From: Pycnococcus provasolii
Taxonomy: Eukaryota; Chlorophyta; Pseudoscourfieldiophyceae; Pseudoscourfieldiales; Pycnococcaceae
Reading direction: 5' to 3'
DNA: 64,000 bases
Assembly: GCA_938743325.2 (NCBI GenBank)
Contig: OW568885.1
Span: forward strand, 558,001-622,000
The notes beneath the pieces were generated by a model. It had not been told where the DNA came from. It ran no database searches and saw only the letters and a list, made by a program, of their open reading frames with translations. Position 1 is the stretch's first letter. Each line of letters starts with the position of its first letter. The translations under genes were made by a program, and so were the position numbers. This document shows positions 46,783 to 56,162 of this stretch, one piece after another.

Positions 46783-48789
46783 ATGGACATGAACGAAAGC
46801 GTCGAGCTCCTGAACTGGAACTGGTCGTCAGGAAGTGACGACGACGAGTCCTCTGATGAACAACATGAGCACGAAGAGGCAGGGGCTGGGGCCGGGGGTC
46901 GACTGCCGCAACTTGCTCCGACATCCAAACTCCATTCGTTGTGCGTCGGCTGTGTGTACTCTTCCAAGCAAGAGGCCATTGATGCTGTCAAGGCACACTC
47001 GTGCGCAACCGGCAAGAAGCTCATACAAAAAACGTCCTGCTCAAACTCCGACGCCGTGTACTTCATTTGCGCGGATGCTGTTGACCTCTCGGCGACGGCG
47101 GAAGCGCGAAAAGGCATGACAGGCGCGGCGTCCAAAAAGCAAGTTCTGAAAGCAAATGCCTGTACCGGGAGCGCAGTCGTACGCCGCGTGCAAGAGCGTG
47201 GTGCTACGAAGGAGAAGGATGGCGTGAATACAAACACAGGAAAGTGGCGGATCGCCAAGGTGCAACCACACATCAACTGCGGCGGGCAGCTCACCTTGAG
47301 TGCCGAACAAATCGCAGACGTCGTCTACGAGAACGTCGCCTCGAACAGGGGCATTAGCGCGGAAGACATTGGCACGCTTGCGAGGCAAAAGTACCCGCAC
47401 GCGGTACCGCCGTCGACGAGGATGCTGAACCGAGCGCGCAATTTGGTGCTGGACATGCTCGACATCAAATACAACGAATCCTTCACGGTGATGAAGCTAT
47501 GGGGCGAAGCAGCGGTGGCAGCGAATCCCGGCGCGATCTTCAAGTTCAACACGGTCACGCTTCCCTCTGGAGAAAAGCAATTCGACGCCGCGGCGTTCGC
47601 GCTTCCTGTAGCGACGCTTGAGAAAGCTTGCCTCCCTATATCGGCGATGGATGGCACACACAGTCGTCATCGTTGGTACGACGGGATATACCTCACGTTT
47701 ACGTTATTGACAAGTGAGGGGACGACGTTGCTTGTGGCGTGGGCATGCGTGAAAAGCGAGTCGGAAGCATCGTGGACTTGGTTTGTACAAGTTCTTCGCG
47801 AAGCAGGTTTGGATGTCTTCTTGAAGGAGAATAAAGTTGTGATAAGCGATCGTGACAAAGGGTTGCTGACGGCATTGACGACGATCACGGCGTACCACTT
47901 CATGTGCCTATGGCACGTGTTACAGAACGTTTACAAAGCGTGCGGATCGACGAAGGACTTCGTCTTAGGCCACCGTGGCGCGCTATTCTGGACTGTTGCG
48001 AAATCTTGGACTAAGTTCAATTTTGATGTGAACATGGCCACACTTCAGGAAGAGAACAACACCGCACACGCGTACCTCAAGAATCTTGACCCTGCGAAGT
48101 GGACCGTGATGGGCGCGCACGAGGCTGGCTTCGGGTTGCACGGTAGACTCACTTCTCAATTTGCGGAGAGCGAGAATGCGGCGGCGTCGAAAACAAGAAC
48201 CAGTGCAAGGTTTCTCCCGCCGACGTTCTTCTTTGACAGTTGCTTGCGTCGCGCGCACACGCGGCTGGCATTGCTTCGCGAGCGCATCGCGAACAGTTCC
48301 TTGTTCTTGACGGACCGTGCAAACGCCATGCTTGCCGGGCATATCCAATCTGCAGCACCCATGCGCGTGGAGTGGACGGCGCAGAACATCGCGACGGTAT
48401 TCGCAGGTTCGGCTCCGTACATCGTGAAGTTCTTGCCTGAAGGCATCTCGTGTGCTTGCAAGCTCACCTTGGAGCATGCATGTGGTTGTCCGCACTCGTG
48501 GAAAGCTGCGCATGACAAAGGCTACACGTATTCCACTTTCGTGGAGAACTTCGTCGCCGATTTCCACAAGCGTTCGTGCGTGTCTGCCGCGTTGAACGCG
48601 ACGGTAGTGAGCCTACCGACGCTACCGATCGAGCTGCACCTCATGACTGCGCCGCCGAATATGGAATCCATCGTGGCACCACCACGAAAGAAGAAAAAAG
48701 GAAGGAAGAGCCTCAAAAAACGCCACAAGAGCTCAGTTGAGATGACGCAGACGCAGACGCAGACGCAGACGAACTCGCAGTTGCGCTAG
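46783..48789 (+). CDS. MULE transposase
   Basis: 668 residues, uninterrupted. The DDE-type catalytic core follows the MULE pattern: Asp290 in ISAMDGTHSRH, Asp356 in VISDRDKGLL, and Glu462 in SQFAESENAA, with the conserved FMCLWHVLQNVY helix (CxxH) between the last two. A SWIM zinc finger, Cys557-x-Cys559-x9-Cys569-x-His571, follows near the C-terminus. Upstream, a Cys-containing N-terminal region (about 45-110) could be the DNA-binding zinc finger common in MULEs. The acidic first 40 residues and the basic tail (RKKKKGRKSLKKRHK) may help localisation. All catalytic positions are present, so the enzyme looks functional. Confidence 0.95.
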   Translation: MDMNESVELLNWNWSSGSDDDESSDEQHEHEEAGAGAGGRLPQLAPTSKLHSLCVGCVYSSKQEAIDAVKAHSCATGKKLIQKTSCSNSDAVYFICADAVDLSATAEARKGMTGAASKKQVLKANACTGSAVVRRVQERGATKEKDGVNTNTGKWRIAKVQPHINCGGQLTLSAEQIADVVYENVASNRGISAEDIGTLARQKYPHAVPPSTRMLNRARNLVLDMLDIKYNESFTVMKLWGEAAVAANPGAIFKFNTVTLPSGEKQFDAAAFALPVATLEKACLPISAMDGTHSRHRWYDGIYLTFTLLTSEGTTLLVAWACVKSESEASWTWFVQVLREAGLDVFLKENKVVISDRDKGLLTALTTITAYHFMCLWHVLQNVYKACGSTKDFVLGHRGALFWTVAKSWTKFNFDVNMATLQEENNTAHAYLKNLDPAKWTVMGAHEAGFGLHGRLTSQFAESENAAASKTRTSARFLPPTFFFDSCLRRAHTRLALLRERIANSSLFLTDRANAMLAGHIQSAAPMRVEWTAQNIATVFAGSAPYIVKFLPEGISCACKLTLEHACGCPHSWKAAHDKGYTYSTFVENFVADFHKRSCVSAALNATVVSLPTLPIELHLMTAPPNMESIVAPPRKKKKGRKSLKKRHKSSVEMTQTQTQTQTNSQLR

Positions 48790-48864
48790 CTGATGGGTAT
48801 GTAGGGAAGGGAAGGAACGAAGGGTACAGTACTGGTTTGACGACGCGTCGGTGAGGTGGATTTG

Positions 48865-48960
48865 AGTAAAACGAAACCCTAACCATAACCCTAGCAGTAA
48901 CCCTAACACCTATACTTTGTCCAAAATTCCGAAAAAACACCTATACTTTGTCTTTTTCTC
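48865..48960. repeat. MULE right terminal inverted repeat
   Basis: 96 bp, a perfect inverted copy of the left end. It includes the telo-box sequence AAACCCTAA at 48874-48882. Confidence 0.95.
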
Positions 48961-49074
48961 GGCGAAATCGTCCTTCTCCAACCTCTTCTCTTCTCTCTTC
49001 TCAGCCTCACACCTGCTCCCTCCCCATCCCGGCTGAGAGAAACACAACCGCTCGAGGAATCCGTCGTCTGCACC

Positions 49075-49326
49075 ATGGGTGGCGGCAACGCGCAGAAGAC
49101 GGCGATGGCGCGGCAGAAGAAGCAGGAGAAGGATGCGAAGGCGGGTGCCGGCGGGGGAGGAACATCGGGAATTAAGGACCGCATCGGAAACACCGCAGAC
49201 AAGCAGGCGCAGGCCAAAGCGGAGCGAGAAGCCAAGAAGAGGGAAAAGGAAGAAAGGGAAGTGGCGAAAAAGGCGAAAGAGGAGGCGGATGCCAGAAGGC
49301 TCGCCAAGAAGGCGGCGGGTAAGTGA
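49075..49326 (+). CDS. SERF/4F5-like small basic protein
   Basis: 83 residues from ATG 49075 (MGGGNAQKTAMARQKKQEKD). The head matches the 4F5/SERF motif found at the N-terminus of small plant proteins of the MGGGNAQKS type; animal SERF proteins modulate protein aggregation. The usual C-terminal zinc finger of the plant relatives is absent here; instead the protein ends in a Lys/Glu/Ala-rich helix. An unseen downstream exon could add it, but the frame closes at 49324-49326. The MULE inserted about 105 bp upstream of the start, so this gene's leader or promoter was split. Confidence 0.75.
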   Translation: MGGGNAQKTAMARQKKQEKDAKAGAGGGGTSGIKDRIGNTADKQAQAKAEREAKKREKEEREVAKKAKEEADARRLAKKAAGK

Positions 49327-49470
49327 GTGAAATCAGCGTCAAATGGAAAAGGACAAAACTTTTGTAAGACACAATGCACTGTGCCTGTTGGTTGTTGTTG
49401 ATGTTTGGGAACACTTGAATTTCTTTTTTTTACTTGCTGTTGTTAGAAAAAAAGGCTCTCATTGCTCAAG

Positions 49471-52400
49471 TCAAAATCCCAGACCGGCGGCGGAAGCACG
49501 CAACTCCACGGCGATGGCTTCAAGCCCGCCACCAATTGCGGCAGACTCGCCAGCCATGTCGCCCGGATCGCCAGCCTGACGCGCTTCGCGGGCCCAGCGA
49601 CTTGCCACGTCCGCGTAATAAGCGGCGCCGTCAGGGGTGGTATTGCTTGCACACAACCTGAGCAAGTCCTTCGCGCTGCGCAGAACGCGCAGGCGAACAC
49701 GCGGGTCCGCTGATGCACCAGCCGGGGCCTGCGCACGCAGATATGCGTCGTATCCTTCCTCGAGGGCCGCGGCGGCGTCGCCGCCGGCACAGGCAACCAC
49801 GGCGTCAACGACCGCCGCGGCATCCGCCGCGGGCGGGCGAGGAGCGGTCCAAGGCCAAAGACCTGCGCCGAGCGTCTCCAGGCGCATCGTAATGTGAGCG
49901 AGCGGAATGCTCGACATGCTCACCGCGGCAGTCGAGCTCGACGCGCTCGCGTCCAGCACCGCGGGGCCGACAACCTTAGCAGCTGAGCATGCCGCCGCGA
50001 GTGCACCTGACGCCGTCTCACCGCCAGCCGCCTTGGCCTCAGCCTTCAGCAGGCGATCCCAAAGCTGCGTCACGAGGTCCTCCGATCCCGTACGTCCGCT
50101 CAGGCTGAGAAGTTCCAGGCACTCGGCGTAGCGTCGATTTGGCAGCGCGACGTCATAGTATAGCCGCGAAATGTCGACAACCTCGCTGTCCAGCTCGCTC
50201 AGGAGCGTAGCGTTGTCCACCACGGGTGCAGCGGCGGCAACAGCCGACAACGTCGGCGGCGGCGGCGGCGAAGAAGCGCCGCCGCGAGAAAGATGATCTA
50301 CGAGACGACGCTGCAAAGCAAGAAGCTTGAGGCGGGCCTCGCAGTGCGCCGCGAACTGCTGGCAGCGGAAGGATGCCTCCTCCGCGGCACTTGCGAATCG
50401 CGGGTCGACCGCGCCGCCGCCAGCAGCACCCACACCAGTCCCCGCGCGCGCGTGCAGAGCAGCCTCGCGCAGCAAGCTTTCGCGCTCTTCCAGCGAGGGA
50501 ACCGCCATGCCACCCTCTGCTCTCGTGCCCTTGCGCTCCGCGAGATCCAGCAGTAGGCTCGCCGCGCCGTCGAGCTCCCCCGACGCCGCCTTGGCGCGTG
50601 ACAGCAAGCGCAGGATGTGTGCGCATCGAGCGTCGATAATCTGGCCAGCTTGCAGCATCTGCAGATTGCCCTCACGCGCAAGCCAGCTTTGCACGTCATC
50701 CGCGGACAGGCTTGCAGCCACAATCGCGTCGTCGAGTCGAAGCTGCACGGCGGCGGCGTAGGCGCACGACCGCAGTGCCGCGTCAGACTGCGCGGCGCAC
50801 GCAAGCAGCAGGGCTCTTGCGCGCGTCTCGCCCTCCTCTGGAACGGAGCCCGACTCGCTGAGGCGCTTCATCGAGTTGCCCACTGCCGCACGGCACGCCG
50901 CGGCGCCCTCCGCATCCGTGGACGCGCGAGCACGAGCGCATGCCGCAATAAGTTCTGCCACACCCTCCACCTCGCCGAGAGCCTCGAGATCAGGACACAC
51001 CTTGTCAGGGTCAGTTGCCACGGCTGACGCCACGAGAAGGCGGCGTGCCTCAGCCGCAGCCTTGCGACGTGCATCCACGTTGCTCGTGGGCATCTCCCTC
51101 GCCTTCTCGAGCATACGCCGCGCCTCGTGGAACCGCCGATCCTCCTCTCGGAACAGGCTAGGGCAACCTCGTCGCATATCGAGGCTCAGATTTTCGCGCG
51201 TGTCCGCGCCAGCGCCATTCGCCTCGTCGAGAGCCGCCGCGCACAGCTGCGCAATGGCGCCGTCGCCGTCGCGGGTCGACGAAAAGTTCTTCAACGTCAG
51301 GTTCGCGAGGCTCTGCCTCTCCGCGGAGCTGAGGCGAAGCGCCAGCCGGCCAGGATGAAGAGGCTGAAGGAGCGTGACGAGGCGCAGAACCTCCGTGACG
51401 CGGCGGAGCACCGCCACCACCTTGCGACCGCCGTCAGCCTCCTTCTCCGCCGCCTCCGCACTGCGCGTTCGCTTGCGCGCGCTGTTGTCTGCGCCGCTGA
51501 ACGTGACGCCGTACCGCCCGAGGCTTAGCCGATCATTCGCGGATGCCGATGACACGACCGCCGTTGTCTTCTTCGTGCCGTAATTCCACTCGAACGTGTC
51601 GTCCACCACGTTCACCAGGGCTTCGATCGTCAATGCCAGCGAGCGCACTTCGCCAGCATCGCGAAATGCAAGGCCAAGAGAAAGCGACTGGCCTGCGACA
51701 CCAAACAGTGGCTCGTCCCACGATTCTCGCAGCAGCCTTGCCGCCGCGGTGCGCAATCCGTCGTAGCGACCGGAATATACGAGGTTCTCGGCAGCCGTTC
51801 CAACCACCGCAGTGCCCATGTCAAACGTGCTTGACGAGCTCATCAGCCCTGGCGCGGGACCGCCGACGCCACCCGCGCTAGCCAAGCCAGGTGCCGCACG
51901 TCCTTCCTCCTTGATGTGCGGCGCACCCATGAGATCCTCGTCGCGCAGGCACTGCCTCGCGGCACCGGACACAGCTCCGCTGCTGTGGTGCGCGGCGGTA
52001 GCGGACGCGGAAATGGACGCGCCAAGTCCCGCCGCAAGCGCGAGGCACAGTGCCGCCGCCTCAGGTCGACCAAGGGCGGAGAAGAGCTCCTCGAGTGCGC
52101 CGCGGCGGCGCGGATCTGCCTGCCGCGAGGGACACGTTCCCGACGACAGCAGATGGCTTAGCGCTCCCAGCGGTCTCGTTTCGGTAATCACGCGCGTCTC
52201 GCGCTCAGTGATCACGGCAAAACGTCTATCCACCGCGAGCCAGTCCTCACAGCCGGGCAGCAAGCCGCGCGCGGTGTCCTCCATCTCCGCTCGCAGCTGC
52301 GCCACCGCACAGGCGGCTCCGACGGTGGGAATCGCAACAAGGCCCTCTCGCATTCCATGCGCCGCGGATCCGAACATCGACGTGCTGCTGTACGCATTCT

Positions 52401-54111
52401 CAGCAGTGCGACTCGCGGCGGATGGCGAGCGCGACAGCAGCAAGACACCTGGCGCGCTTCCCGCCTCGGCGAGGATGCAGCTCGCGCTCGCGCCAGCACC
52501 GGATGCCGCGAGCACGAGTGGCCCTGTTGCCGGCCCACCAGTGCCACCGAGAGCCGCAGCTGCGTCGCCAAGGAACGTGGCGGCAGATCCCGCAGTCGCG
52601 GAGGTAGTGACGTGGTAGTTTGGCGGCTGGCGCACCCCATCGCTTCTGTGCTCGAGGCGATCCGGCCTCGGATGTTGTGCGCCGCGCGCCGTGGGATCGC
52701 TACGTGCGGCGGAGAAGAACAGCCGGCTGGCGTCGCTGGGCACAACGCAGAGGTGAAACAAGCGACTCTCGGCAACGGGCACGGGCCACATGCCGACGAT
52801 GTCGAGCGCCGTTGGCTCGCCGGCACGCACGGATGCGTCTCCGCCGCGAGCGCGCGACGCATTGCCGCCACCGCGCCCGATGCCGGGAAGGCTCTTGAGA
52901 TCAAACTTGCTCTTCATGCTGACGGAGCTGCCCCTGCCGTCTCCTCCAAGGTCAAACACCTTAAGTAGCCCGTTGCTGTCGCGCGTGTAGAGGTAGTGCC
53001 TCTCGTCGTCGACGACAATCTGGTCAACCGGGTGTAGCTTAGGCGACACGAAGCTTGGGAGCAGGTTGGGAACCACGGATGGCAGCAGGCTAAGCATGCC
53101 TGCAGTGTGATTCAGCACCTTGCACCTTCTCGCCACCGCGGCGCTGGCGAACGAGAGGAGGCTTGACGGCGCGCCGGCGCCATCGCTGGCGCCGTAAACC
53201 ACCTCGTAGAGGTGCCCGTCGACAGCCCCGAGGAAGACGCGTCCCTTGGCGGTGGTTGTCACACAATTCGCCAGCGCGCCGTTCGTCGGGCAGCTGTACA
53301 GCGGCAGAGCCTGCAAAACAATCTGCTCTGGGCAAGTGTCCACGCCCCCAGAGCAGCACACGCCGACGAACGACACGGTGAGCGCTGTGGCGACGACCGC
53401 AACGTGCCCAACGGAGCTGACGAATACGTTTGGCATCGGTTTCAGCCAGCCCACCGCAACGATTGGTGCTCCACCATGGTCGTACACCACGGGCGCGTTC
53501 TCCGCGATCCCTGGTCTCCAGATGAACAGCGCGCTTCCCACGGATGCCCAAGCCCGTCCAATCGGCTCTGCGATGCCGCAGTAGCACTCCGTGTTTGGAG
53601 GCTCCCTCTGGTATCTTTCCTGGACGAGTGGCGGCAGGCTTGCGTGCCTGAGCACGCTCGCGAGCGGGTAGCCTCTCACTTCTCTGCTGAACTGCTGATA
53701 TGCGTGCTGGTCCGTCCGTCCGTTTGCGATCTGCGTTTCCAGCGGCGGTTCCGTGCGCAGCGTGTTGACCGTTTCCGTGATTTTGTTCGAGGTGGCGAGC
53801 AGCTGCTCGAAGTCGACCGCGTGTGCATCTCCAGCCGTTGCCGTGCCGTTCTGTCTTTGTGCCGACGAAGCCACCGGGCTGCGCATGCTGACATGGCTGT
53901 TCGGCGACGTCCTGGCTGTCCCGCCGGACGCCGCCTGCGCCGTCGTCGTCGTTCTTGCATCGGCGTGAACGAGCGTGGGCGCGTAGTTCGTGGGCGGTGC
54001 GGGCGGTTCGTACTCCTGTGGGAGTTGGTTCGGAACTATCGACGGCGTGTTGGCGTGGTGGGGCAAGGCGCGGTCGTCCCACACGGAGCCGAATCCGTTC
54101 GTTCGCGCCAT
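49471..54111 (-). CDS. NUP155: Nucleoporin Nup155 (Nup170/Nup157 family)
   Basis: 1,546 residues from ATG 54111 (MARTNGFGSVW). Nup155 is an inner-ring scaffold of the nuclear pore that links membrane proteins to the central channel. The architecture fits: an N-terminal beta-propeller (about residues 110-560) with the family start FSREVRGYPLASVLRHASLPPL and the motif YCGIAEPIGRAWASVGSALFI, then a long alpha-solenoid. Other family-like blocks are HYLYTRDSNGLLKVFDLGG and the C-terminal WPWTAPRPPAADAAAV. Low-complexity Ala/Gly stretches enlarge some loops. Length is a little above the human protein's ~1,390. A non-ATG extension upstream was not used. It diverges from the YIPF5 gene across 281 bp that contains an AAACCCTAA motif. 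Confidence 0.88.
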   Translation of the reverse strand: MARTNGFGSVWDDRALPHHANTPSIVPNQLPQEYEPPAPPTNYAPTLVHADARTTTTAQAASGGTARTSPNSHVSMRSPVASSAQRQNGTATAGDAHAVDFEQLLATSNKITETVNTLRTEPPLETQIANGRTDQHAYQQFSREVRGYPLASVLRHASLPPLVQERYQREPPNTECYCGIAEPIGRAWASVGSALFIWRPGIAENAPVVYDHGGAPIVAVGWLKPMPNVFVSSVGHVAVVATALTVSFVGVCCSGGVDTCPEQIVLQALPLYSCPTNGALANCVTTTAKGRVFLGAVDGHLYEVVYGASDGAGAPSSLLSFASAAVARRCKVLNHTAGMLSLLPSVVPNLLPSFVSPKLHPVDQIVVDDERHYLYTRDSNGLLKVFDLGGDGRGSSVSMKSKFDLKSLPGIGRGGGNASRARGGDASVRAGEPTALDIVGMWPVPVAESRLFHLCVVPSDASRLFFSAARSDPTARGAQHPRPDRLEHRSDGVRQPPNYHVTTSATAGSAATFLGDAAAALGGTGGPATGPLVLAASGAGASASCILAEAGSAPGVLLLSRSPSAASRTAENAYSSTSMFGSAAHGMREGLVAIPTVGAACAVAQLRAEMEDTARGLLPGCEDWLAVDRRFAVITERETRVITETRPLGALSHLLSSGTCPSRQADPRRRGALEELFSALGRPEAAALCLALAAGLGASISASATAAHHSSGAVSGAARQCLRDEDLMGAPHIKEEGRAAPGLASAGGVGGPAPGLMSSSSTFDMGTAVVGTAAENLVYSGRYDGLRTAAARLLRESWDEPLFGVAGQSLSLGLAFRDAGEVRSLALTIEALVNVVDDTFEWNYGTKKTTAVVSSASANDRLSLGRYGVTFSGADNSARKRTRSAEAAEKEADGGRKVVAVLRRVTEVLRLVTLLQPLHPGRLALRLSSAERQSLANLTLKNFSSTRDGDGAIAQLCAAALDEANGAGADTRENLSLDMRRGCPSLFREEDRRFHEARRMLEKAREMPTSNVDARRKAAAEARRLLVASAVATDPDKVCPDLEALGEVEGVAELIAACARARASTDAEGAAACRAAVGNSMKRLSESGSVPEEGETRARALLLACAAQSDAALRSCAYAAAVQLRLDDAIVAASLSADDVQSWLAREGNLQMLQAGQIIDARCAHILRLLSRAKAASGELDGAASLLLDLAERKGTRAEGGMAVPSLEERESLLREAALHARAGTGVGAAGGGAVDPRFASAAEEASFRCQQFAAHCEARLKLLALQRRLVDHLSRGGASSPPPPPTLSAVAAAAPVVDNATLLSELDSEVVDISRLYYDVALPNRRYAECLELLSLSGRTGSEDLVTQLWDRLLKAEAKAAGGETASGALAAACSAAKVVGPAVLDASASSSTAAVSMSSIPLAHITMRLETLGAGLWPWTAPRPPAADAAAVVDAVVACAGGDAAAALEEGYDAYLRAQAPAGASADPRVRLRVLRSAKDLLRLCASNTTPDGAAYYADVASRWAREARQAGDPGDMAGESAAIGGGLEAIAVELRASAAGLGF

Positions 54112-54217
54112 TCTCTTCGCGCCCGCCTTGTTGGCTGGGGGACGGGAACCTGGGGAGGGGAAAGCAGACGGCCGAGCCCGTTCGAACAAAGCAAGCACGC
54201 CGCCAAATCCAAGGGCC

Positions 54218-54226
54218 AAACCCTAA
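54218..54226. promoter_or_regulatory. Telo-box motif between Nup155 and YIPF5
   Basis: An exact AAACCCTAA lies 107 bp upstream of the Nup155 ATG and 167 bp upstream of the YIPF5 ATG, in their shared promoter region. A single 9-mer can arise by chance; its value is in the recurrence of the motif family upstream of other genes here. Confidence 0.35.
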
Positions 54227-54392
54227 CTAGCCCTCGGGGTTCCCCTGAACCCCGAATGGACATTCTCTTCTTCGCCCCGCCTTCTTTCTGGTGTTCGCGA
54301 TCGCACGCGCATCCGCTCTCGTCTCATCTTTATTGCACGCGCGTCTGCGTCAAAGCACTGGCACACAACTGTTTTTCTTGTGCCTTGTGCTC

Positions 54393-55223
54393 ATGTCGCA
54401 CTTCACCTTCAACGCGGCGGGGTCGGCGGCGGGCGCGGGGCTGCCCACCACGTCGCAGCCGCAGCAGCAGAATCAGCCGCAGCAGCAGCTCCAGTTCATG
54501 TCCTTTGACTCCTCGCAGTACGGAAACGCGGCAGGGAGCGGCTCGGCGGCGTATGGAGGGTCCGCAGGAGGGTTCGCACCGCCACCTCCTGTCGGATATG
54601 CGGCTGGCGGTGTGAGTGCGGACTTCTCGCACGTGCCAGTCGGTGGCGCCTTCTCTGCAGGACCTGTCGGTGGAGGTGGTGCACCTAGGTACGACGACGA
54701 CTTTGACAACGAACCGCCGTTGCTCGAGGAGCTGGGAATCAACCTACGCGACGTCGTCGCGAAAAGCCGAGCTGTGCTGAATCCGGTCAAGACGAACGCG
54801 CACGCGTTCGAGGATAACGACCTGTCAGGACCGGTCATGTACATACTGGCGATGAGCGTGTGCCACCTGTTGAGAGGGAAGCTGCACTTTGGAATCCTGC
54901 TTGGGTGGAGCTTTGTTGCGTGCGTCGTAGCGAGCTGGTGCACATCCATGATTGCTGGGCCAGGTGCAGGGGTGGACGTGTGGCGTGGCGTTTCGGTGAT
55001 TGCGTACTGCGCGCTTCCTATGGTGTTCTTCAGCTTGTTCAGCTTGGTGGTTGGAGGAGTGTTTGCAAGCATGCTAGCCGTCGTGTGCGTGCTTTGGTGC
55101 ACGAGCGCGGCGGCAAACGTGCTTGTGGGACAAAACAAGCAGCAGCTGTCGGGCAGCTGGGCACTTGTTGCGTACCCGTGCATGTTGTATTACTGCGTTC
55201 TCGCCATGCTCACGCTGTACTAG
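54393..55223 (+). CDS. YIPF5/Yip1-family Golgi membrane protein
   Basis: 276 residues from ATG 54393 (MSHFTFNAAGSAAGAG). Yip1-type proteins bind Rab GTPases and take part in ER-to-Golgi traffic. The N-terminal ~105 residues are disordered, Gln/Gly/Pro-rich. The conserved entry follows (EPPLLEELGINLRDVVAKSR, then AVLNP), and then the DLSGPVMYILAMS signature and five hydrophobic segments to the end (ending MLTLY). The D-L-x-GP motif at the start of the first helix identifies the family, and the LLEELGIN element favours the YIPF5/YIPF7 branch over YIPF1-4. Confidence 0.88.
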   Translation: MSHFTFNAAGSAAGAGLPTTSQPQQQNQPQQQLQFMSFDSSQYGNAAGSGSAAYGGSAGGFAPPPPVGYAAGGVSADFSHVPVGGAFSAGPVGGGGAPRYDDDFDNEPPLLEELGINLRDVVAKSRAVLNPVKTNAHAFEDNDLSGPVMYILAMSVCHLLRGKLHFGILLGWSFVACVVASWCTSMIAGPGAGVDVWRGVSVIAYCALPMVFFSLFSLVVGGVFASMLAVVCVLWCTSAAANVLVGQNKQQLSGSWALVAYPCMLYYCVLAMLTLY

Positions 55224-55319
55224 GCGGTGCGAACAAAAAAAAAACAAAGTTACCTAACAATCTTTTTTTCGTATTCATAGAATAAGGTAGTCGTCACCAC
55301 GCCACACACACACACACAC

Positions 55320-56162
55320 TTACAGGTATAAGATGGCGTTAGCCTGCGCGACGTGAACGTGAAATCCTCCACGCCCAAACACCTCAACTTCCGCGGAAGT
55401 GCTATCGGCATTGTGCTCAAATTTTGCAGAAGGTAAAGGAATTCGCGCGTTCGTGCACAACTCGCCCTTCAAGTTCGAGCTCAGCAAAGGCATCTTCGCG
55501 CGCACGTCAAAGCTTGGCGATATATCTTCACTGCTGCTTGACGCCGTGTTCGGTCCTGTCACGGAGAAGTTTCCGCCGTATTTGGACACACGCGCCGTAG
55601 GTTCGAAGCTGAACGAGAAGTGCGGCCTCTTGAGTCCGAGGTTCCCAAGGTCGTCGCACCACTGAACGGACGCGCCAACCTGAAGCCTCCATCCGCTGCT
55701 GACTTCGATATCCTTCCGATAGTTCAGCTCACTACGTCCCAAGTCTGCACGCACTCGCCCGCCGAACATGGCGTCCTTCACCTTCGCGACGGGCGTCACA
55801 ATCCGGTTGGCGACGTCGTAGTCGAGTCCAACACTTAGCTTGACGGGCCAAATCCGCCTCTTCATGCGCACCTTCAGCTTGTGCGGTATGCGAGGTCCGC
55901 TGACTGTTAGCCTTCCATCCACCTGGTCGATGGCAACGCGGTAGTCGCACATGAGCGCCTCGCCTTGGTCCGAGGGCCCCGCGGTTGCTCCCCCGCGCCT
56001 TGGCAGTTGGTACGGTCGGAACGGCGTCGCGCGCGGCGTCGACGTCGACGGCGGCGAGTCTCTCCCCCCCGCCCCCCGGTCGCGTCGCTGTGCACCTGTG
56101 CGCGTCTCCTCGAACGGGTTTGTGCTCGCGTTCTCTTCGTTAATTTCCGTGATGTTCACCAT
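55320..56162 (-). CDS. Unknown beta-rich protein, possibly plastid-associated
   Basis: 280 residues from ATG 56162 (MVNITEINEENASTNPFEE). After a basic, Pro/Arg-rich segment (about 20-70), the body alternates short beta-strand-like stretches: YRVAIDQVDGRLTVSGP, VKLSVGLDYDVANRIV, WRLQVGASVQWCDD, RPHFSFSFEPTARVSKYGG and FHVHVAQANAILYL. The alternating polar/hydrophobic strands and the aromatic-ended last strand would suit a membrane beta-barrel or half barrel. Similar uncharacterised proteins exist in land plants. No function is assigned. It is head to head with the Tudor-B3 gene, 242 bp apart. Confidence 0.55.
   Translation of the reverse strand: MVNITEINEENASTNPFEETRTGAQRRDRGAGGRDSPPSTSTPRATPFRPYQLPRRGGATAGPSDQGEALMCDYRVAIDQVDGRLTVSGPRIPHKLKVRMKRRIWPVKLSVGLDYDVANRIVTPVAKVKDAMFGGRVRADLGRSELNYRKDIEVSSGWRLQVGASVQWCDDLGNLGLKRPHFSFSFEPTARVSKYGGNFSVTGPNTASSSSEDISPSFDVRAKMPLLSSNLKGELCTNARIPLPSAKFEHNADSTSAEVEVFGRGGFHVHVAQANAILYL

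Larger units (their letters stand above)
46506..48960 (+). mobile_element. Mutator-like DNA transposon (MULE), apparently complete
   Basis: A 2,455-bp element. Terminal inverted repeats of 96 bp (46506-46601 and 48865-48960) are identical base for base in inverse orientation. Imperfect inverted similarity continues inward (left 46661-46715 against right 48805-48858), interrupted by about 60 bp in the left copy. A 10-bp target duplication, GGCGAAATCG, flanks it (46496-46505 and 48961-48970), a length typical of Mutator-type elements. One transposase frame fills the interior. It sits between Rab21 and the SERF-like gene, about 105 bp upstream of the latter's start. Perfect ends, a perfect target duplication and an open transposase frame all indicate a recent insertion that could still be active. 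Confidence 0.96.
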
